A DNA stretch of 64,000 nucleotides from Parus major. Lineage: Eukaryota > Chordata > Aves > Passeriformes > Paridae. The position numbers and the translations under genes were made by a program. Below the pieces are notes generated by a model. It had not been told where the DNA came from and made no database searches. It saw nothing but the letters and a program-made list of their open reading frames with translations. Location of the stretch: the NCBI RefSeq assembly GCF_001522545.3, contig NC_031770.1:2262055-2326054 (forward strand). The letters run 5' to 3'. This document shows, one piece after another, positions 12,460 to 25,127 of this stretch; positions within the stretch are counted from its first letter, which is position 1, and each line of letters starts with the position of its first letter.

Positions 12460-15400
12460 TCATTAATAGTTAATTTGAGAACCAGAGAAGTTGCTTAGGG
12501 AAGTGTTTGCATGTATCACGAGGCAGGACTGGAACACACAAGAGCACAAAACCTGAATGACCTTCCCTTGTAAATGGTCATTCTAGAAGAGGCTTAAGCA
12601 ACAGCCGTTGAGCAGCTCCTTGTGCTCTATTGATTGATGTCAATCTGTCCAGTTCCAGAGCGTTAACTTCACTTTAAAACGTGCCCTTTTCTGTCATTCT
12701 TTTCCTGTAACCCCCTAAACATGCCTCATTTCCTACACCAAAAAAATTACGTGGTCAGATATTGATTCGTGACTCCCTGGCTGACATCTGAATAGTGAGA
12801 AAATGAATCGACTTAAAGACATGGGTGGGTAAATGAGTAAAACAAGTAAAGGAAAGTAAAGGAAATAAGTAAAGAAAGCAAAAGCCCACCCTGAAATATC
12901 AGCTAAGCTGCACTGACACAAGCTAGTGACTAGGAGACATTTATGATCACATTCTCTTCCTTCAAACTATGGAAAGCCGTTCTAAAATAAGAAGACTGTT
13001 CCCAAAGTCCCCAACAGAGGAGGAAGGGTCATATTCCATAAGCCACTGTGGACGAACCCTCGGTCCTGACAAAAAATGATATCATCGTTATGATTTTTTC
13101 TGACTGATGAAAGAATTCATGTCTAGGTGATTTTACTCACCTCCCAGACCCTGTGAGGTACTCACAGACAATCAAAGGAAGGGAAAAACCCCCCAAAACA
13201 CAATGCTTTCTCTGTTCAGGGTTCACTGGGGATCCCTCACAACCAAACACACACACAAGACAACCTTGTTTGCCAACACTGGGATCACAAAAAAAGCAAT
13301 TCATGCCAAAGCACAGAAGTTCCAACCCAGTCTTCCTGCTCTGGAAATTAAGGGTTGCAAACAGGCACTAAAAGCCCCCCTCGCTGCATTCCTCCTGCAC
13401 TTCCCTTCTGAGAGGTGCACCAAAGCCTGACTCTGCATGTTTGCTCGTCGGTGAACTAAGAAATAAGCAAATCTGAGTATTTTTAATTTTCTCTCAGAAT
13501 GTACTTGGGAACTGGTGACCCAGCTGTAACCTCTCACTAAAATGAAATATTTCAGCTATTACCACTCAAAGCCACTCAAAGAATTTTAAACTTGGCAGTT
13601 CAAAAGAGTGCCAAGATTTTAAGCTACAGTGCATCACATCATGCCAGGGAAGGAGCCAGAGAAGAGAAGGATATAGAAGGGGCAAGAAAAAAGAGTGTGC
13701 AAAACTAGGAGCGATAAGAAGTAGAAATAAAGATACAAGGGCAGAAAATACGACAGTTTTTTCTCCCATATCCCTTTCATGAACCCTGCAGTCCTTATCT
13801 TACTTCTGCTTTCTACATTTTTACATGCTTTTTCTTTTTTCCTCTGGCTGCTTCTTTATTTCTAGGCATGATCACAGTACTCCTCAGTTTAGAAGAGTAG
13901 ACTCTTATCCTCAAACTGCCTACCTGAGGACACCTTCTAGGAGTCTGCATCCCATAGACTTGATGGAGGCAGGTTCAGTGCTTTTCATGAGCAGAAGCAC
14001 CGGTCCCTCCTGCTCTCAGCACTTCAGGCACAAGGTACAGAGGGGCTACTGCTCTGTCTTAGCAAGGCATTTCTTAGGAACTTGTTAGTAATTCCATAGC
14101 CCTGTCCCTGCAGCAGGTGACAGTCAAAGTGCTGTAAGGATTCCAGCACCAAAGGATCTGAGTGCCAGGGAGAAGCAAGGGTGGGCTGCTCCTCAAAGGC
14201 ACAGCCTCCCAGCACCCAGAAAAGGTCCTGTGACAGTGAGAAGCTCAGTGCCTGAGACAAACTCCTGGAGAAACGCTCAGATGCATCCAGAAGTGAAGGC
14301 AGCAGGTGAGGGACCAGGATCAGCCAAGCACAGGCTCACCTGCAAGGCCTGAGCTTAAAGCAGCTCCTGAGCCCAGAGCAGGCAGCCCCCACAGCACTTT
14401 TCACGTGGCTCCTTTCACATCAGTCATGTCCAAGGTTACGCAGCTGTGCTGTGGCACAGCCAGCAGTGCTCAGCGCAGGCAGCTAAACTTTGACAAGGTT
14501 CCTGACACTAGGAGGGAAAATGTTAGCTTAATCAAAAGGATTGCTGCAAATCTCACTTTAATGTCATCCTTAAATAGTCAAACACCATTTTTTGTCCTCC
14601 ATTCAAGTATCTCATATAATCCAAAGTCACAGGCCAGTTCTGGCAATAGCAAATGGCAGAATGCATGGCTGTGTGGTCCTTCTGCCCTCAATTTTCTTCA
14701 CCCTCTTTCTCTCTTTGTAATTCAGAAGGTTCTATTTTTTTCTGAGTTACCTTTCAGCCTGTGATCAGCTTTTTGGAGGAAAGAATACTACCTCACATAA
14801 ATGGATTTGATCATGTAAGTACGCAACTTTTATTTACTTTAAATAAATTCTTTACCATAAATTTATATTCTGCAAACAATATTTACAGAGCATATCCCAA
14901 AGCATCAGGGTGACTAAAAAAGAAAATGATGAGAAAATATCTCTTTCAAATTTCTTGTGACACACTAAACAGTGAGGAGGGAGCATGGATGGCCTCTTTT
15001 ACACTGTTCAAAAGAGATATTTAGACCAATGCTCCCCCCCTGACCTGGCAGAGAGGCTGGGCAGATATCAGCTAATAGGTATCTCCTGCCCATTGTGGGG
15101 AGAGCCCTCAACATGAGCCACCCAGAGACATCCAGGCATTTCTTTTTCTTTGCAGTCTGGGCTGTGTGGGCCATGGAGCTTTCAGTCTCCCAGAGCTGTG
15201 AGTGCTTTGAGTTTGCAGGCTGGCACTTCTTGGCCACTCCCAGAATAAAGTCACCAGCTCAGCTGTAGGATTCCATAAACCCCTCACAGACCTGCTGGGA
15301 GACACAGATTTTAGAGGCTCCTGTTTGTTCTCTTTGTAAATACAGCTCTTCCCTCTGTCTGACCACAGACACCACTGCCTGTTTTGGCACAGCCTGGTCA

Positions 15401-15480
15401 CACAGAGACCAAAATTTAATGCCTTGATCTCACAGCTTAGAAAGGCTAAGACCAACACCTTAGCAGGACCAACCACCCAC
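12460..15480. other. Intergenic DNA (no gene recognised)
   Basis: Non-coding sequence after the LINE fragment. It includes a small AGTAAAGGAA tandem repeat near 12,850. Frames of up to about 150 codons near 14.3-14.8 kb and 15.1-15.5 kb show no domain, signal or family resemblance and overlap frames on the opposite strand, so I do not call them. Confidence 0.75.
12845..12864 (+). repeat. Tandem repeat of AGTAAAGGAA (two perfect copies)
   Basis: AGTAAAGGAA is repeated exactly twice in tandem and flanked by decayed copies on both sides (roughly 12,828-12,877), forming a purine-rich minisatellite-like patch with a 10-bp period. Confidence 0.8.
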
Positions 15481-15485
15481 CTTCT

Positions 15486-15526
15486 GGGCCAGATTCTCCA
15501 CTGTTTTAATTCAGAGCAAATCTGTA
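15486..15526. repeat. Old palindromic interspersed repeat, partial copy
   Basis: Begins GGGCCAGATTCTCCACTG and continues TTTTAATTCAGAG. This parallels the copy at 20,707 (GGCCAGATTCTCAGGTGG, then CGTAAACTGGCA). From memory of sauropsid genomes, a common old repeat has the form GGCCAGATYCTCAGCTGG, GTGTAAATCAGC, then CCATTGAAGTCAATGG and the inverse. I cannot assign its Repbase name. Confidence 0.5.
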
Positions 15527-16670
15527 AAAACTGAAATTCTGTCATTTGATCCTAATTTATCACTAATCAGTTACAGTCTTTTGAGTTAAAGCAGTCAGAT
15601 TCTACTCCAATTAGCAGGAAAAAACCCAACCAAAATGAAACCAATGAAACACTTGCTGAACTGCACCAGACAGAGCCCAAGCTGTTGAACCTGGAGACAC
15701 TTTAGAGCTGGAAATGGCCTTTCCCAGGGCCAGCAGAGCTCAGCTGTGCCCCATGTCACAGGTGCAGTGTCCTCACAGCTCCCTGCACAGGAGGGACATC
15801 ACTTCATCTCAGGCCAGACTAAGGACACGACACATTTTACTAATGGCCACAATGAATTAATTCTTCTGAAGTCCACAGGTAGATCAGATAACGACATCAT
15901 TGTGTGAAACTGCTTTACCTAAAGAGAAAAGTCCAGCAGATTTACTCAGAATCTGTCCTAGAGTGATTTGATCTGACAGGTTGCTCTTTTCTGACACAGA
16001 GGTTTTTCATTGTTTTGCACCTCATTTAGTCATCAGTAACAGCAGAAAAGGTGTGGAAAAGGACTGTCAGTTTTCCTTCACATTCTACATCCACTCTGTG
16101 GAAGTGTGAATGACTGTACAAGGTAGACTGGATTGGGGAAGCAGAATGCCAAAGTCCAGAATGTTGACTTTTGCAAAACAGGGTGCTAAGGAGACTTGCT
16201 CCTACGTGTTGTTTTGCTTTATTTCCAGGGAAATCTGACTGGGATCTCCTGCACAAGGGATAACAAAGCTTTTGTTACAACTTCTGTGGCCAAATGCTGC
16301 ATCCAGGCACTGAGCAAGTCCCCTCTTGGGATCAGGGGGAGTTTTGTTTCTTTGCTGGCCTGCAGAGTTTGTTCCTTGGTAGATATTTAAAAGAAAATCC
16401 ACTGAATTAAATACAGGTAAATAGTATAATCCTTCTGAGCTGGAGGAGAGGCAGCCAGTCCCACTCCCACCAGGAAAATGCCCCCTCTGTTCACCTGCTT
16501 ATCCTGGGGGTTTGAGAGCACTGACAAAGTGAACCCACCAAGAAATGAAAATGAGTGAAAGTAAATGAAATTCAACTGAACTAAGGAATAAAATGTTTAC
16601 TGTCAGCTCCCCACATCACATCCCACAAAGCAACAGCTACACCAATATAGTCGGGAAAACACCAATTTGT

Positions 16671-16689
16671 AAAAAAAAAAAAAAAAAAA
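16671..16689 (+). repeat. Poly(A) tract, 19 A
   Basis: Nineteen consecutive A followed by a short purine run (GAGAGAAAGAA). No recognisable retroposed sequence lies directly upstream, so it is reported as a homopolymer rather than a retrocopy tail. Confidence 0.9.
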
Positions 16690-16916
16690 GAGAGAAAGAA
16701 TATGTTGAAGATAACTGCTCCATGATCAAACAAAAGGGGAGAAGTGCCACTACCTGCTTTTTAATTTGAGTTTCTGTAAGTGCTGCCACATTAATTATTC
16801 ACTAGCTGAGATATCCTTTTTTAACCTAGTTAACAGCAAGTCACGGATATCGGAGGTAGTTACCACTTAACACTGGGATTTCACAAAACCCTGAGGGAGC
16901 TGTTTAAGGGTTCCAG

Positions 16917-16990
16917 GTTACCGGGCTGACGGGTCCCAGCAGCGCAGACACCGCGAGGGCGCCCTGGTTACAATCTTTCCTCCTGCCGCT
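16917..16990. other. Isolated CpG-dense patch in the desert
   Basis: Six to seven CpGs fall within about 70 bases, while the surrounding kilobases are nearly CpG-free. The core ACACCGCGAGGGCGCCCTGG has a partial likeness to CTCF-type GC-rich motifs (AGGGCGCC) but does not fit the full consensus. It could be an unmethylated regulatory element or insulator, or simply young GC-rich sequence. Confidence 0.35.
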
Positions 16991-17299
16991 AGTCTATGCT
17001 GTTGTATAAAGTTCCAGCAGGCTGGGGAAACTCGCTCCAAATGCTGGGATGATCACTTTTGTCTCAGAGTCTTCTGAATTCAATTGCAGAACGGTTGGCT
17101 CTATTGTTCTGTTCTGTAAAGTATATTTAGCTTGCTTAATTAACCTATATTTCAGACAAGTCATGCAGGCATTCACCTAACTCTGTATATGCCTTTGTGA
17201 TTAAACTTTAATGAAAGGAAGTCTAAAGTAAATTCCTCCATGCTGTGGTTCTGAAACAGACACACAAAAAAATCAAAACATAATACTTCTGTCAGATGA

Positions 17300-17315
17300 A
17301 TTATTATTATTATTA
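17300..17315 (+). repeat. (ATT)n microsatellite, about five units
   Basis: Five consecutive ATT-type triplets, continuing imperfectly into AATATTAG. Short, and likely to vary in length between individuals. Confidence 0.8.
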
Positions 17316-17319
17316 ATAT

Positions 17320-20300
17320 TAGTCTGAATTTTATCTGCGAAAGAGAAAAGAATATGGATCAGAATGAACACAGGGCTGAGAGGAAAAGGTGTTTCTGGTT
17401 ATGCTTAATAAAGGCTACTTCAACTGAAGACAAGTACAGAGATGTAAAACTGTTCGATGTGAAATCTGGATGGGGTGCAGAGCACAAGAGCTGCTACGCA
17501 GCTGTCAGAAGAAAGTTTATATTTCTCTGTGATATGTATGAAAACCCACATAATTCTATATATGTGCATTTTCTCCTAAACAAATACACAGTAGTGCTAT
17601 TCCTAAACAAGAAAAAAAATCAATGCCAGGCAGACGAGCGCTCATAAGCAGCCTTACAATGGCAAAGCAATATGTGTCCATGAAGGAAGAAAAAGGGAAT
17701 AGATAAAAAAATAGATTTCACTTTCAAGCCTCTAGTGGATTCTTAAAAACAACTGAAGGAAAAGATCATTTTATCCACTGTTGGGAGAAAAATGCTTTGC
17801 CCGGTGTCCTTTAAACTTTCAATTAGAGCAACTTGAGGGTCACAAAATAGACATTTGTGTGCTCTTCTGTTTTATGTTAAAAGATATTTTTAAAAGATAT
17901 TTAGTACTAGAATGTGATGAAGGTTGGTCTGATGAAACACTGGCATTATTATGATCTTAGTACATATTAATGAACTTTTAAAATGCAAATCATTGACCCA
18001 CTAGGTGGTCTCATGGTCTCATAAATAGCAATCTTTTGCATTCCAGCATCCAAATACCTAGTTAGGAGCTTTCCAGAATGCACATTATAGGTGATACAGA
18101 CCATAACAAGTACTTTGGCAAGGGAAAAAAAGCCATTCCAGCCTATTGTGTCAATTAAAATGAAGGGGTTTTTATGTTATGAACCATATGTTCAAAGAAC
18201 ATTACATGTAAAATTACATACAATCCTTCTGACTCTGAAGAACACAATAATCCTGGGACATTAGTGGATGGCTTCTGGTGAAATTTGATACTGGTGGTTT
18301 TTCCACTTAGCTTGTGTCAAACAATCATTTGGATGGCAGCCATTCCTTCCCCTGTGCTGTGACACCACCAAAACTCCAGAGCAGGAATAGGGTGGTCAGG
18401 AGGGAAAGCAGAGCAGGGGTGAGATCCTTCTGGAAGGGATGGTGGTGAGGGTGTGACCACTCCCTTTTAGCCATGAATGAACAATTCCACTGGTGCTGAA
18501 GAGATAGGGTTTAATGACAGGACAGAGACCCAGGTGGGCACACACAGCCTGAGGTTGACACTTGAGCACAGATGGTCAACTCCAGGGTAGCTGCTGCAGT
18601 GGGAGCAGCCACAGTTTTAAGGAAACATTTCAACACAATTAATATTAAACTACAGAAAATGTTTACTAGTTTGTAAAATTATTAATTCGGTTTTAACTGA
18701 TCTACTTACCAAATTAAGCCAATATATCAAAACTAATGTCTTACCTCTCTAATTATTCTTAATAAAGACTGCTTATTTCCCCTTATCAAGAATTCATTTT
18801 CTCTTTTCAAATTAATAACAGTCTGAGGTAACTCAGGAACCACAGAGCCTGATTCCAGGCTTATTTTTGGTCAAGTTAACCTTCAGTAGCTCCAGAGCTT
18901 TAATGTAGCAAGAATTACAATTCAGAGGGGAGCGAGATCTATCACTTCACCTGTGGGCTCTTTCAAGAAAGTTCTTCTGGTCTAAACTCCAAGTCAAATT
19001 CTCCCACCATACTGAGCAAATTAAAACCATCAGCATCACCATCTCAGCTTGTGCTTCTAAAGCCCATGCAGCCACACATGCTGATTTTCACCACGAATTT
19101 ATTATTAAATTAAATTATCAAGAAAGGGCAGAAACAAAACAAAGCCACCCTGGGAACCCTGTCTAGATTTCAGCGGATCTCAGAATGTTCCTCCTGGAGG
19201 TTTGTGTGAATGTCCTGGATCCCACTTCCCTTGCCTTGGGGTTGGCCTGGGATCACTGCAGCCCTGGTAGGGGCTGGCACAGCCCAGCCTGGGAGAGCAC
19301 AGCAAGGACAGTTCACAACCTCTAGGGAAGGGGAAGCTGCCATCAGCAGCTCTGCCTGAAACCACAGGTTTTACAGGCACGCAGCGGGGGAGACTGAAGG
19401 CTCCCTGCCTGGATCCTGCCCTCACTCCTGTCACCAGCATAGGATGCCTGGAAAACTGGGTGCTGATGGTGGGGGCCAGAGGGGTCCTGACTCCCACCAC
19501 TGTTTTCACAACTTTTTGCCTCAGCTTGATGCAGTTGTTTGGCTTCTGTCCATGCCTTTGAGCGGAAGACAGCCTAAGATGAACTGCAAAGGAACGGGTG
19601 CTTGCCATTTTCTTTGGTTGTTTTTCCCTTTCCAAAGCCCTGGCTGCTGCTTTATAAATGCCCTTCTGACACACACTTGTGCTTGAGGAGGTCAAGGAAC
19701 TTTTGCCTCTCAGAAATGATGTCCTCAGTTTATCCACAACCTCTGTACAGTGAAAGCAACTGCAATCAAATACCCTCCTGTTACCCAGCATTTAGCACAG
19801 CCCTGACCTGACAGTGCCATCCTCTCTAGGGAGGAGAGGTAATTTAGACTCCCTGATAGCTTTCTTCTGCCCAACTCTATAGTACTGGATGTTGCCTAAT
19901 TATATCTGGACTGTGCTTTGCTTTGTGTCTTTTTCCAAATTAAACCGCCCCTCATCTTTTTAGCACAGCTTTTGTACTCCTGCTTTGGCATCCCAAAGCT
20001 GCATCTGTACAGCATCTTCACCCGAGCATCATAAAAAATGCTAAATGACTTATGTAGGTCTTCTCACTTAAGGTCATTTCAATTATGGCAACATCAACAG
20101 ATGTATATGTTCATTAATAAAAGTGTGATATGTGTTTGTGTCCCTCTGAAAGTTCAGTCAGAAAATTATAGATTATACTGAGACACTCCAGGAATTGCTG
20201 CTCTGTAAGTCAAATGCTCTATTATTAAAAATGTCATCCCATATGAATTTCATAAATAGCAAAGCCAAGAACAGAGTAACCATTTTAAAAAGTCTAGAGG

Positions 20301-20700
20301 GGATTCCATAACAACATTTAAATGCATTACTACTCAAACAATTTGATTGGATTATAAAATATTTAAAACTGCAGCTGTACTTGTGGTGTTTAATGTTGAC
20401 TACTTTGATTTCTGGAATATCTTACCTAAGAAGTACAAGTTTACAAAACTCTTTATATAATTAGACTATAAATATATAAGAAAATCTATAACCCATGAAA
20501 ATACAGAGTTTCAAGAGTACTGTGTATAGCTGCACTATTCCATATACACAAATAGAAGAAAACTGAAAAAAGGACATTAAGCATCAAAGTTCATTTAAGA
20601 CTCGCCCCTGGAATAAAGAAGGAGCTTATTTTGCCAGAGGTATCCTAATGACTAAGAATAAATACCACAAGAGGTGTAGGACAGTGTGTGCTAAATAGAT
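17320..20700. other. Intergenic DNA (no gene recognised)
   Basis: AT-rich non-coding sequence. It contains one unusually long chance frame on the minus strand (19,791 down to 19,180, about 203 codons), which I could not link to any family and do not annotate as a gene. A perfect 8-bp tandem (GGTCTCAT twice) lies near 18,006-18,021. Confidence 0.7.
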
Positions 20701-20706
20701 ATTACT

Positions 20707-20767
20707 GGCCAGATTCTCAGGTGGCGTAAACTGGCACTGATCCATTGTAGTTAATGATTACACTGAC
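20707..20767. repeat. Old palindromic interspersed repeat, best copy in window
   Basis: Reads GGCCAGATTCTCAGGTGG, CGTAAACTGGCACTG, then ATCCATTGTAGTTAATG and ATTACACTGA. This follows the left arm and central CCATTGAAGTCAATGG part of an old sauropsid palindromic repeat, then enters the inverse arm. Its palindromic design suggests a non-autonomous DNA transposon relic. Divergence is high and no target-site duplication is discernible. Confidence 0.6.
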
Positions 20768-22580
20768 AAGTTTTGGCTTTAATTTCTTTCTGTGTCCTCT
20801 AACATTTTTTTCCCAGGATCTCTCTTACATATGTATTAGGTATGTTTGGGTTTATAATTAAATCTTCATTGACATTTTAAGCAGAAAGGACAATTTTAAA
20901 ACCTATTTTTCAGGAGAATAGCTATGTATTAATCCACAAATATATACTGATGCCCATATGTTATAGATATCCTTTCATATGCTAACTGTACCCCTTCTGC
21001 CAAACTATCTGTCATCTGCGCTGCTTTACCTGGACCAGTGTCAAGACATAATTCATCCACCAAAGTCATGTTATTGGTCACTGAACTTGCACAGAAAGCA
21101 GCCTCATTTCAGGAGCACTGTGGCTATTCTGAGTCCCTTTAGTAATGGCTGCTCTTCCAGCTGGGACTTCTTTTTCTGGCTTAGGCTGGGGTTAAAAGGC
21201 CAAAGCTTTGCAGCTCCAGCTCTGGGATCCGCTCTGTAGGCAAATGTTAAAACACACCCACATTCTTTATGTGTGTACAGGACATAGTGTGGGGTACCTT
21301 GGTTTTACCCCAGCTGCCCAAGGAATGCTCTAACATGGAAGTTGCCTCAGGGATCTTGTTGCTGATGTCCACTTGTCTCCTGCAGGACAGCCCAGCTAGT
21401 GAGCTCTGGCAGCATCCAGCTCTGTGTGTCCTGGCAGCAGGGGACAGCGGACGGGGCCTGCTCCACTTGACATTGCTGCACAGGGAAGAGCTGGAGGCGC
21501 ACACGCTCTCATCCTGCATTTCAGCCTGCGCCACAGGGAATGTCAAAGCTGCAGGGATTACAGCAGACTCATCCCAAAACACACTCCTCAGGTGGATGGT
21601 TTAAACAGCAGCCTGTTTTTTGCCATAAGAGCACAGCTGTGACACGTTTCAACTTGAAGAGGCACAGGGACATCCTCCCACACCCTGCATTCCTTCATAT
21701 GGCCCTCATTTCTCAAGACATTTTGGTTTAGGCTATCTGATCTGCACACATACAAATTCCAAATGCCCTTCTGAAACTTCCCTAATTGTGCCCACCACTT
21801 AGGCTTGGCACAGAAACATCCACACAGCTCAGCAAGCCAAATGACCCTGCAGACCCTGTTTTCCTGAGGGAGAGTCACCTGTATTTATTTCTATTAAACA
21901 GAAATTAACTCGGACCTCCATATGCAACCTCATTTGGCATAGTTAATTCCAGATTCCAGAGTTACCATTAAAACAAAAAGCACTTCTTACCCATTGAAAT
22001 CAGCGGGAATTAGGCTTCAGTAAAGCGCACAAGGCTATAACAAAGATAATCAAATGGCATAAGGATAATCCACTAATTGTTGAAATGAGGCGGAACATCT
22101 CCATGGCTTCTCAACAGCTTGCCCTGGGCTGAGTCGTGTTTGGAGTTCAGGAAGTTTTTATCATTTCAAAGTATGTCAAGCCTGTGCACTTGAGGGCACA
22201 GCAGGGAGCGGAGGGAGGGCTTTGCCTGCCCTGAGGTTGGCAGTTCTACTCAAGGAAATGAAGATCACCCAGTTCCAGGCGAGCGAGGGAACGCTCCTCG
22301 TTCCAGATGAGGGCATGCAAACCCACCAGGCCTTCAAAACCAGGCCAGTGCCTAACTGGTACACATTCTGCTTCCTCCCATGGCCTCTGAAAAACCATCC
22401 AGTCTTTAAAAGGACCACAGACTTGAAGTTTCTGTAATTTTCTTGGTTTCTATGTGATACGGAGGCCAAAGGCTGCTGAAGCAAATTAGGATCATGCTCT
22501 CAGTATATCTTTAAAACTATTTTGTTCTCAGCCTGAAAGCAGAATTTGACATTCAGTAACCTCTGTAAGTCCAAAGAAAT

Positions 22581-22620
22581 TCTATTGACTTCACTGCAAC
22601 TACTATAAATTTACACTCAA
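22581..22620. repeat. Old palindromic interspersed repeat, fragment
   Basis: Reads CTATTGACTTCACTGCAACT, then ACTATAAATTTACACTCA. This corresponds to the centre (CCATTGACTTCAATGG) and right arm (GATTTACACCAGCTGAG) of the same repeat type as at 20,707 and 23,418. Degraded, so assignment is tentative. Confidence 0.45.
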
Positions 22621-23417
22621 TATAAGTGACAGTGGAGCTGTGCCACAAGTTGGTCATTACTCTATGAATTTGTGTGATACAGAGTAAGTCCAGCAATTAT
22701 TTGTGGGGTTTGTATTTTAAATGCCTGGCTTCTTGGAGAATGGTCATTTTCATGAGTGGTCCCGAACCTTGATCATTTCAAATAGTTTTTGAAGCATTTG
22801 GATCTTAAAGTTCTCACTGACTTCTAGGAACATAACCTTTTCTCTGGCTGATTCTAAAGTTAGAGCTGTGCCACTTAAGAGAAAAGTTCAGAAAAAGGTG
22901 CACCGGAAATTTGTGCATGGAAATATGTACAAAGGTGAAAACATCACAAAATTCAAGAAAATGTAATGCCAACAGAGCTCTTAACTTTTGGCTGCCTTTA
23001 CTCCTCTCGCTCTACCTATGTGTGGTCTTCTTGGAAAAATAATTTAGCATTTGTAAAATATACAAGCAAACATTAACTTTCAGGTGTAGCATGAAGGAAC
23101 CTGCAATACCTTTGTCCCTTACTACAACTTGTTAGGATGATCTGCCAGCTTGTGGCCGCAGGGTAGGCACTTACACCTGGAATAAGGTCAGTGTCCTCCT
23201 GCATTTATATAATATTTAGGATTTAATGGACAGACACCTCCCATTATTATGTACTTAAAAGTCTGCTATACTTTTACAGATGATCCTGTAAATCTAAATT
23301 AGTACAAAGACTATTTGAGAGATAAAAGGATCAATATAAAAAGGTACCCAGCTTCACTCTTCAACATTAAAGAAGGGTTTAAGACTCAAGTATTAGAGTG
23401 GACGGGCTCTATTTTAC

Positions 23418-23463
23418 CTCAGTGGAGTTATTCTTGATTTACACCAGCTTAGAATTAGTCCTC
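23418..23463. repeat. Old palindromic interspersed repeat, right arm
   Basis: Reads CTCAGTGGAGTTATTCTTG, then ATTTACACCAGCTTAGAATT and AGTCC. This follows the right arm of the repeat (CAATGGAGCTAC, GATTTACACCAGCTGAGGAT, CTGGCCC). Together with the copies near 15.5, 20.7 and 22.6 kb it suggests a local concentration of one old element family within 8 kb. Confidence 0.55.
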
Positions 23464-23469
23464 ACAACT

Positions 23470-25060
23470 GGAAGAATCTATTCTACCAGGCTGGTGATGG
23501 AGGCATTGATCCCAAACAAATAAAATGACCTTCTCCTTCAATTACTTTGGTCTTCACTAATTAAAATAATTTTGCTAATGAAAGCTGCAAAAATATTCAC
23601 ACAATCTCATGAAGTCAGTCTGACCTTCTGCTGATGCTTATGATGATGGCAAATACTTTACTCACCAGAAAATGCAAAACCTGTAGAACCTCCTCTACAA
23701 GTTAAGAAGCCAGAAAATCTGAAAATAATTGTCCATGAGATACTTCAGTATCAGTGGCAGGTTCTGGGGACCTGTGCATGGTGACTGCAAGGTGCCAACA
23801 CATCCTCCGATCTCACAGCTTCATTATTTCCTATGACCTAGGGATCCAATCCACGGGTGTGATTTGCAAACCCCACCTGCAGATCCTGTGCAAATAGAGG
23901 CTACTTTTGTTGACAAAGTGTTCCTAGGGATGAAACTACTGACTCAAATAGGCAGTCAGAATTTAGGCAGAATCTCTTTTGAAATCAGAATATTGAAATC
24001 AGAGTACTGAATGAAAACTGTTATTTTGAGAGATATATTAATACAAGTATCTGTAATGTATGGCTTAATGCTGGAAAATAATGCCAGTCACATGCTTGTT
24101 CACTTTATACTGATAAAATGTAGGAGTTTTCACACATTCTTAAGAGTTACAGATGTTAAGATCTCTTTTGTCAGCACTAGCCCAGATTGCAATGATGTTC
24201 TAAACAAAAGAAAGCATTTTGTTTGGGTGGGCTTCACCATTCCCTGCTGGTGAGCAAGAGAAGCACAGAGATTACAGAATCCTCACACTGGTCATTTGAA
24301 CACATCCGTGTTCTATAGGTATCTCATTCCAAGTCCTGAGAAAATACTGCCATGCTAAAGAAATTGTGTTAATTAAGCAGCTGCTTCCAACACACAGTTC
24401 CCATCATGACTTTTCAAGTGTTCTGACACACTGACATACCACTTTTATTTGTGGGACAGCCTAAGGACCACAGCTTACCCTTAGGGCTCTTCCAAGAGAA
24501 ACCAAACCAACTGGGGGTTGAGCCATGCACGTGGTAGTTCTTCCCAGAGTGAAAGGGAGGAGGACACAATGGGAGGGAATGGAGGTGAGGAAGTCATTGC
24601 AACACAGAAAAATCCCAATCCCCAAAACATTTTAGAAGCTGGAAGCAAAAGTTAAAAGTGCTTCAAAAATAAAGCTGGAGTTAAAGGGAGGATCATTGAA
24701 GGGATTGACACCAAAATTATCAATCCCCTCCCTATGGTTTTGGTTACATTTCACATTAATCTGTACCTCCCAAAGATTTAGCTGTATGTTTATCACTATC
24801 CAGAATGAAAAATGTGTGCTAAATTCCCTGTTCCACTTTGAGGATTTCAGCCTCTTATGTTGTGCAAATTCAGCAATCACAGTATCGTATTTTAACAACC
24901 TTCCTCCCAGAAAAGTTCTGATTCCCCTCAAACTTGGCACCACTTGTCTGGCAAGTGGGAGTAAGGATCACAGCCTACAAAGTCCTAGGATTTATTACAA
25001 AATGCATAGAAATACATGCATAAAATTCTTGTGGTCAAGAAACAATGACACATGGTCTGT
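23470..25060. other. Intergenic DNA (no gene recognised)
   Basis: AT-rich, non-coding. A frame at 24,696-25,187 (about 163 codons) is not accepted as a gene: it has no recognisable domain and its 3' half reads through the CR1 tail at 25,068-25,127. Confidence 0.75.
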
Positions 25061-25067
25061 CAAAGGT

Positions 25068-25127
25068 CAAAGGTTGGACTTGGTGAACTCAGAGCTCTTT
25101 TTCAACCTAATTGATTCTGTGATTCTG
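25068..25127 (+). mobile_element. CR1 LINE 3' end (short, degraded)
   Basis: AAAGGTTGGACTTGGTGAAC, then a diverged AGAGCTCTTTTTCAACCTAA, then TTGATTCTGTGATTCTGG. Avian CR1 3' ends have this order: GGTTGGACTTGATGATCT, (A)GGTCTTTTCCAACCTAAA, TGATTCTATGATTCT. The 8-bp terminal motif is present about twice. The 5' boundary is not visible beyond about 25,068; copies truncated this way are usual for CR1. Confidence 0.8.

Noticed and set aside
14306..14764. 152-codon frame on the + strand
   Set aside because: No family resemblance, no splice or promoter context, and embedded in non-coding DNA.
15108..15545. 145-codon frame on the minus strand
   Set aside because: Overlaps an old interspersed repeat fragment and has no recognisable protein similarity.
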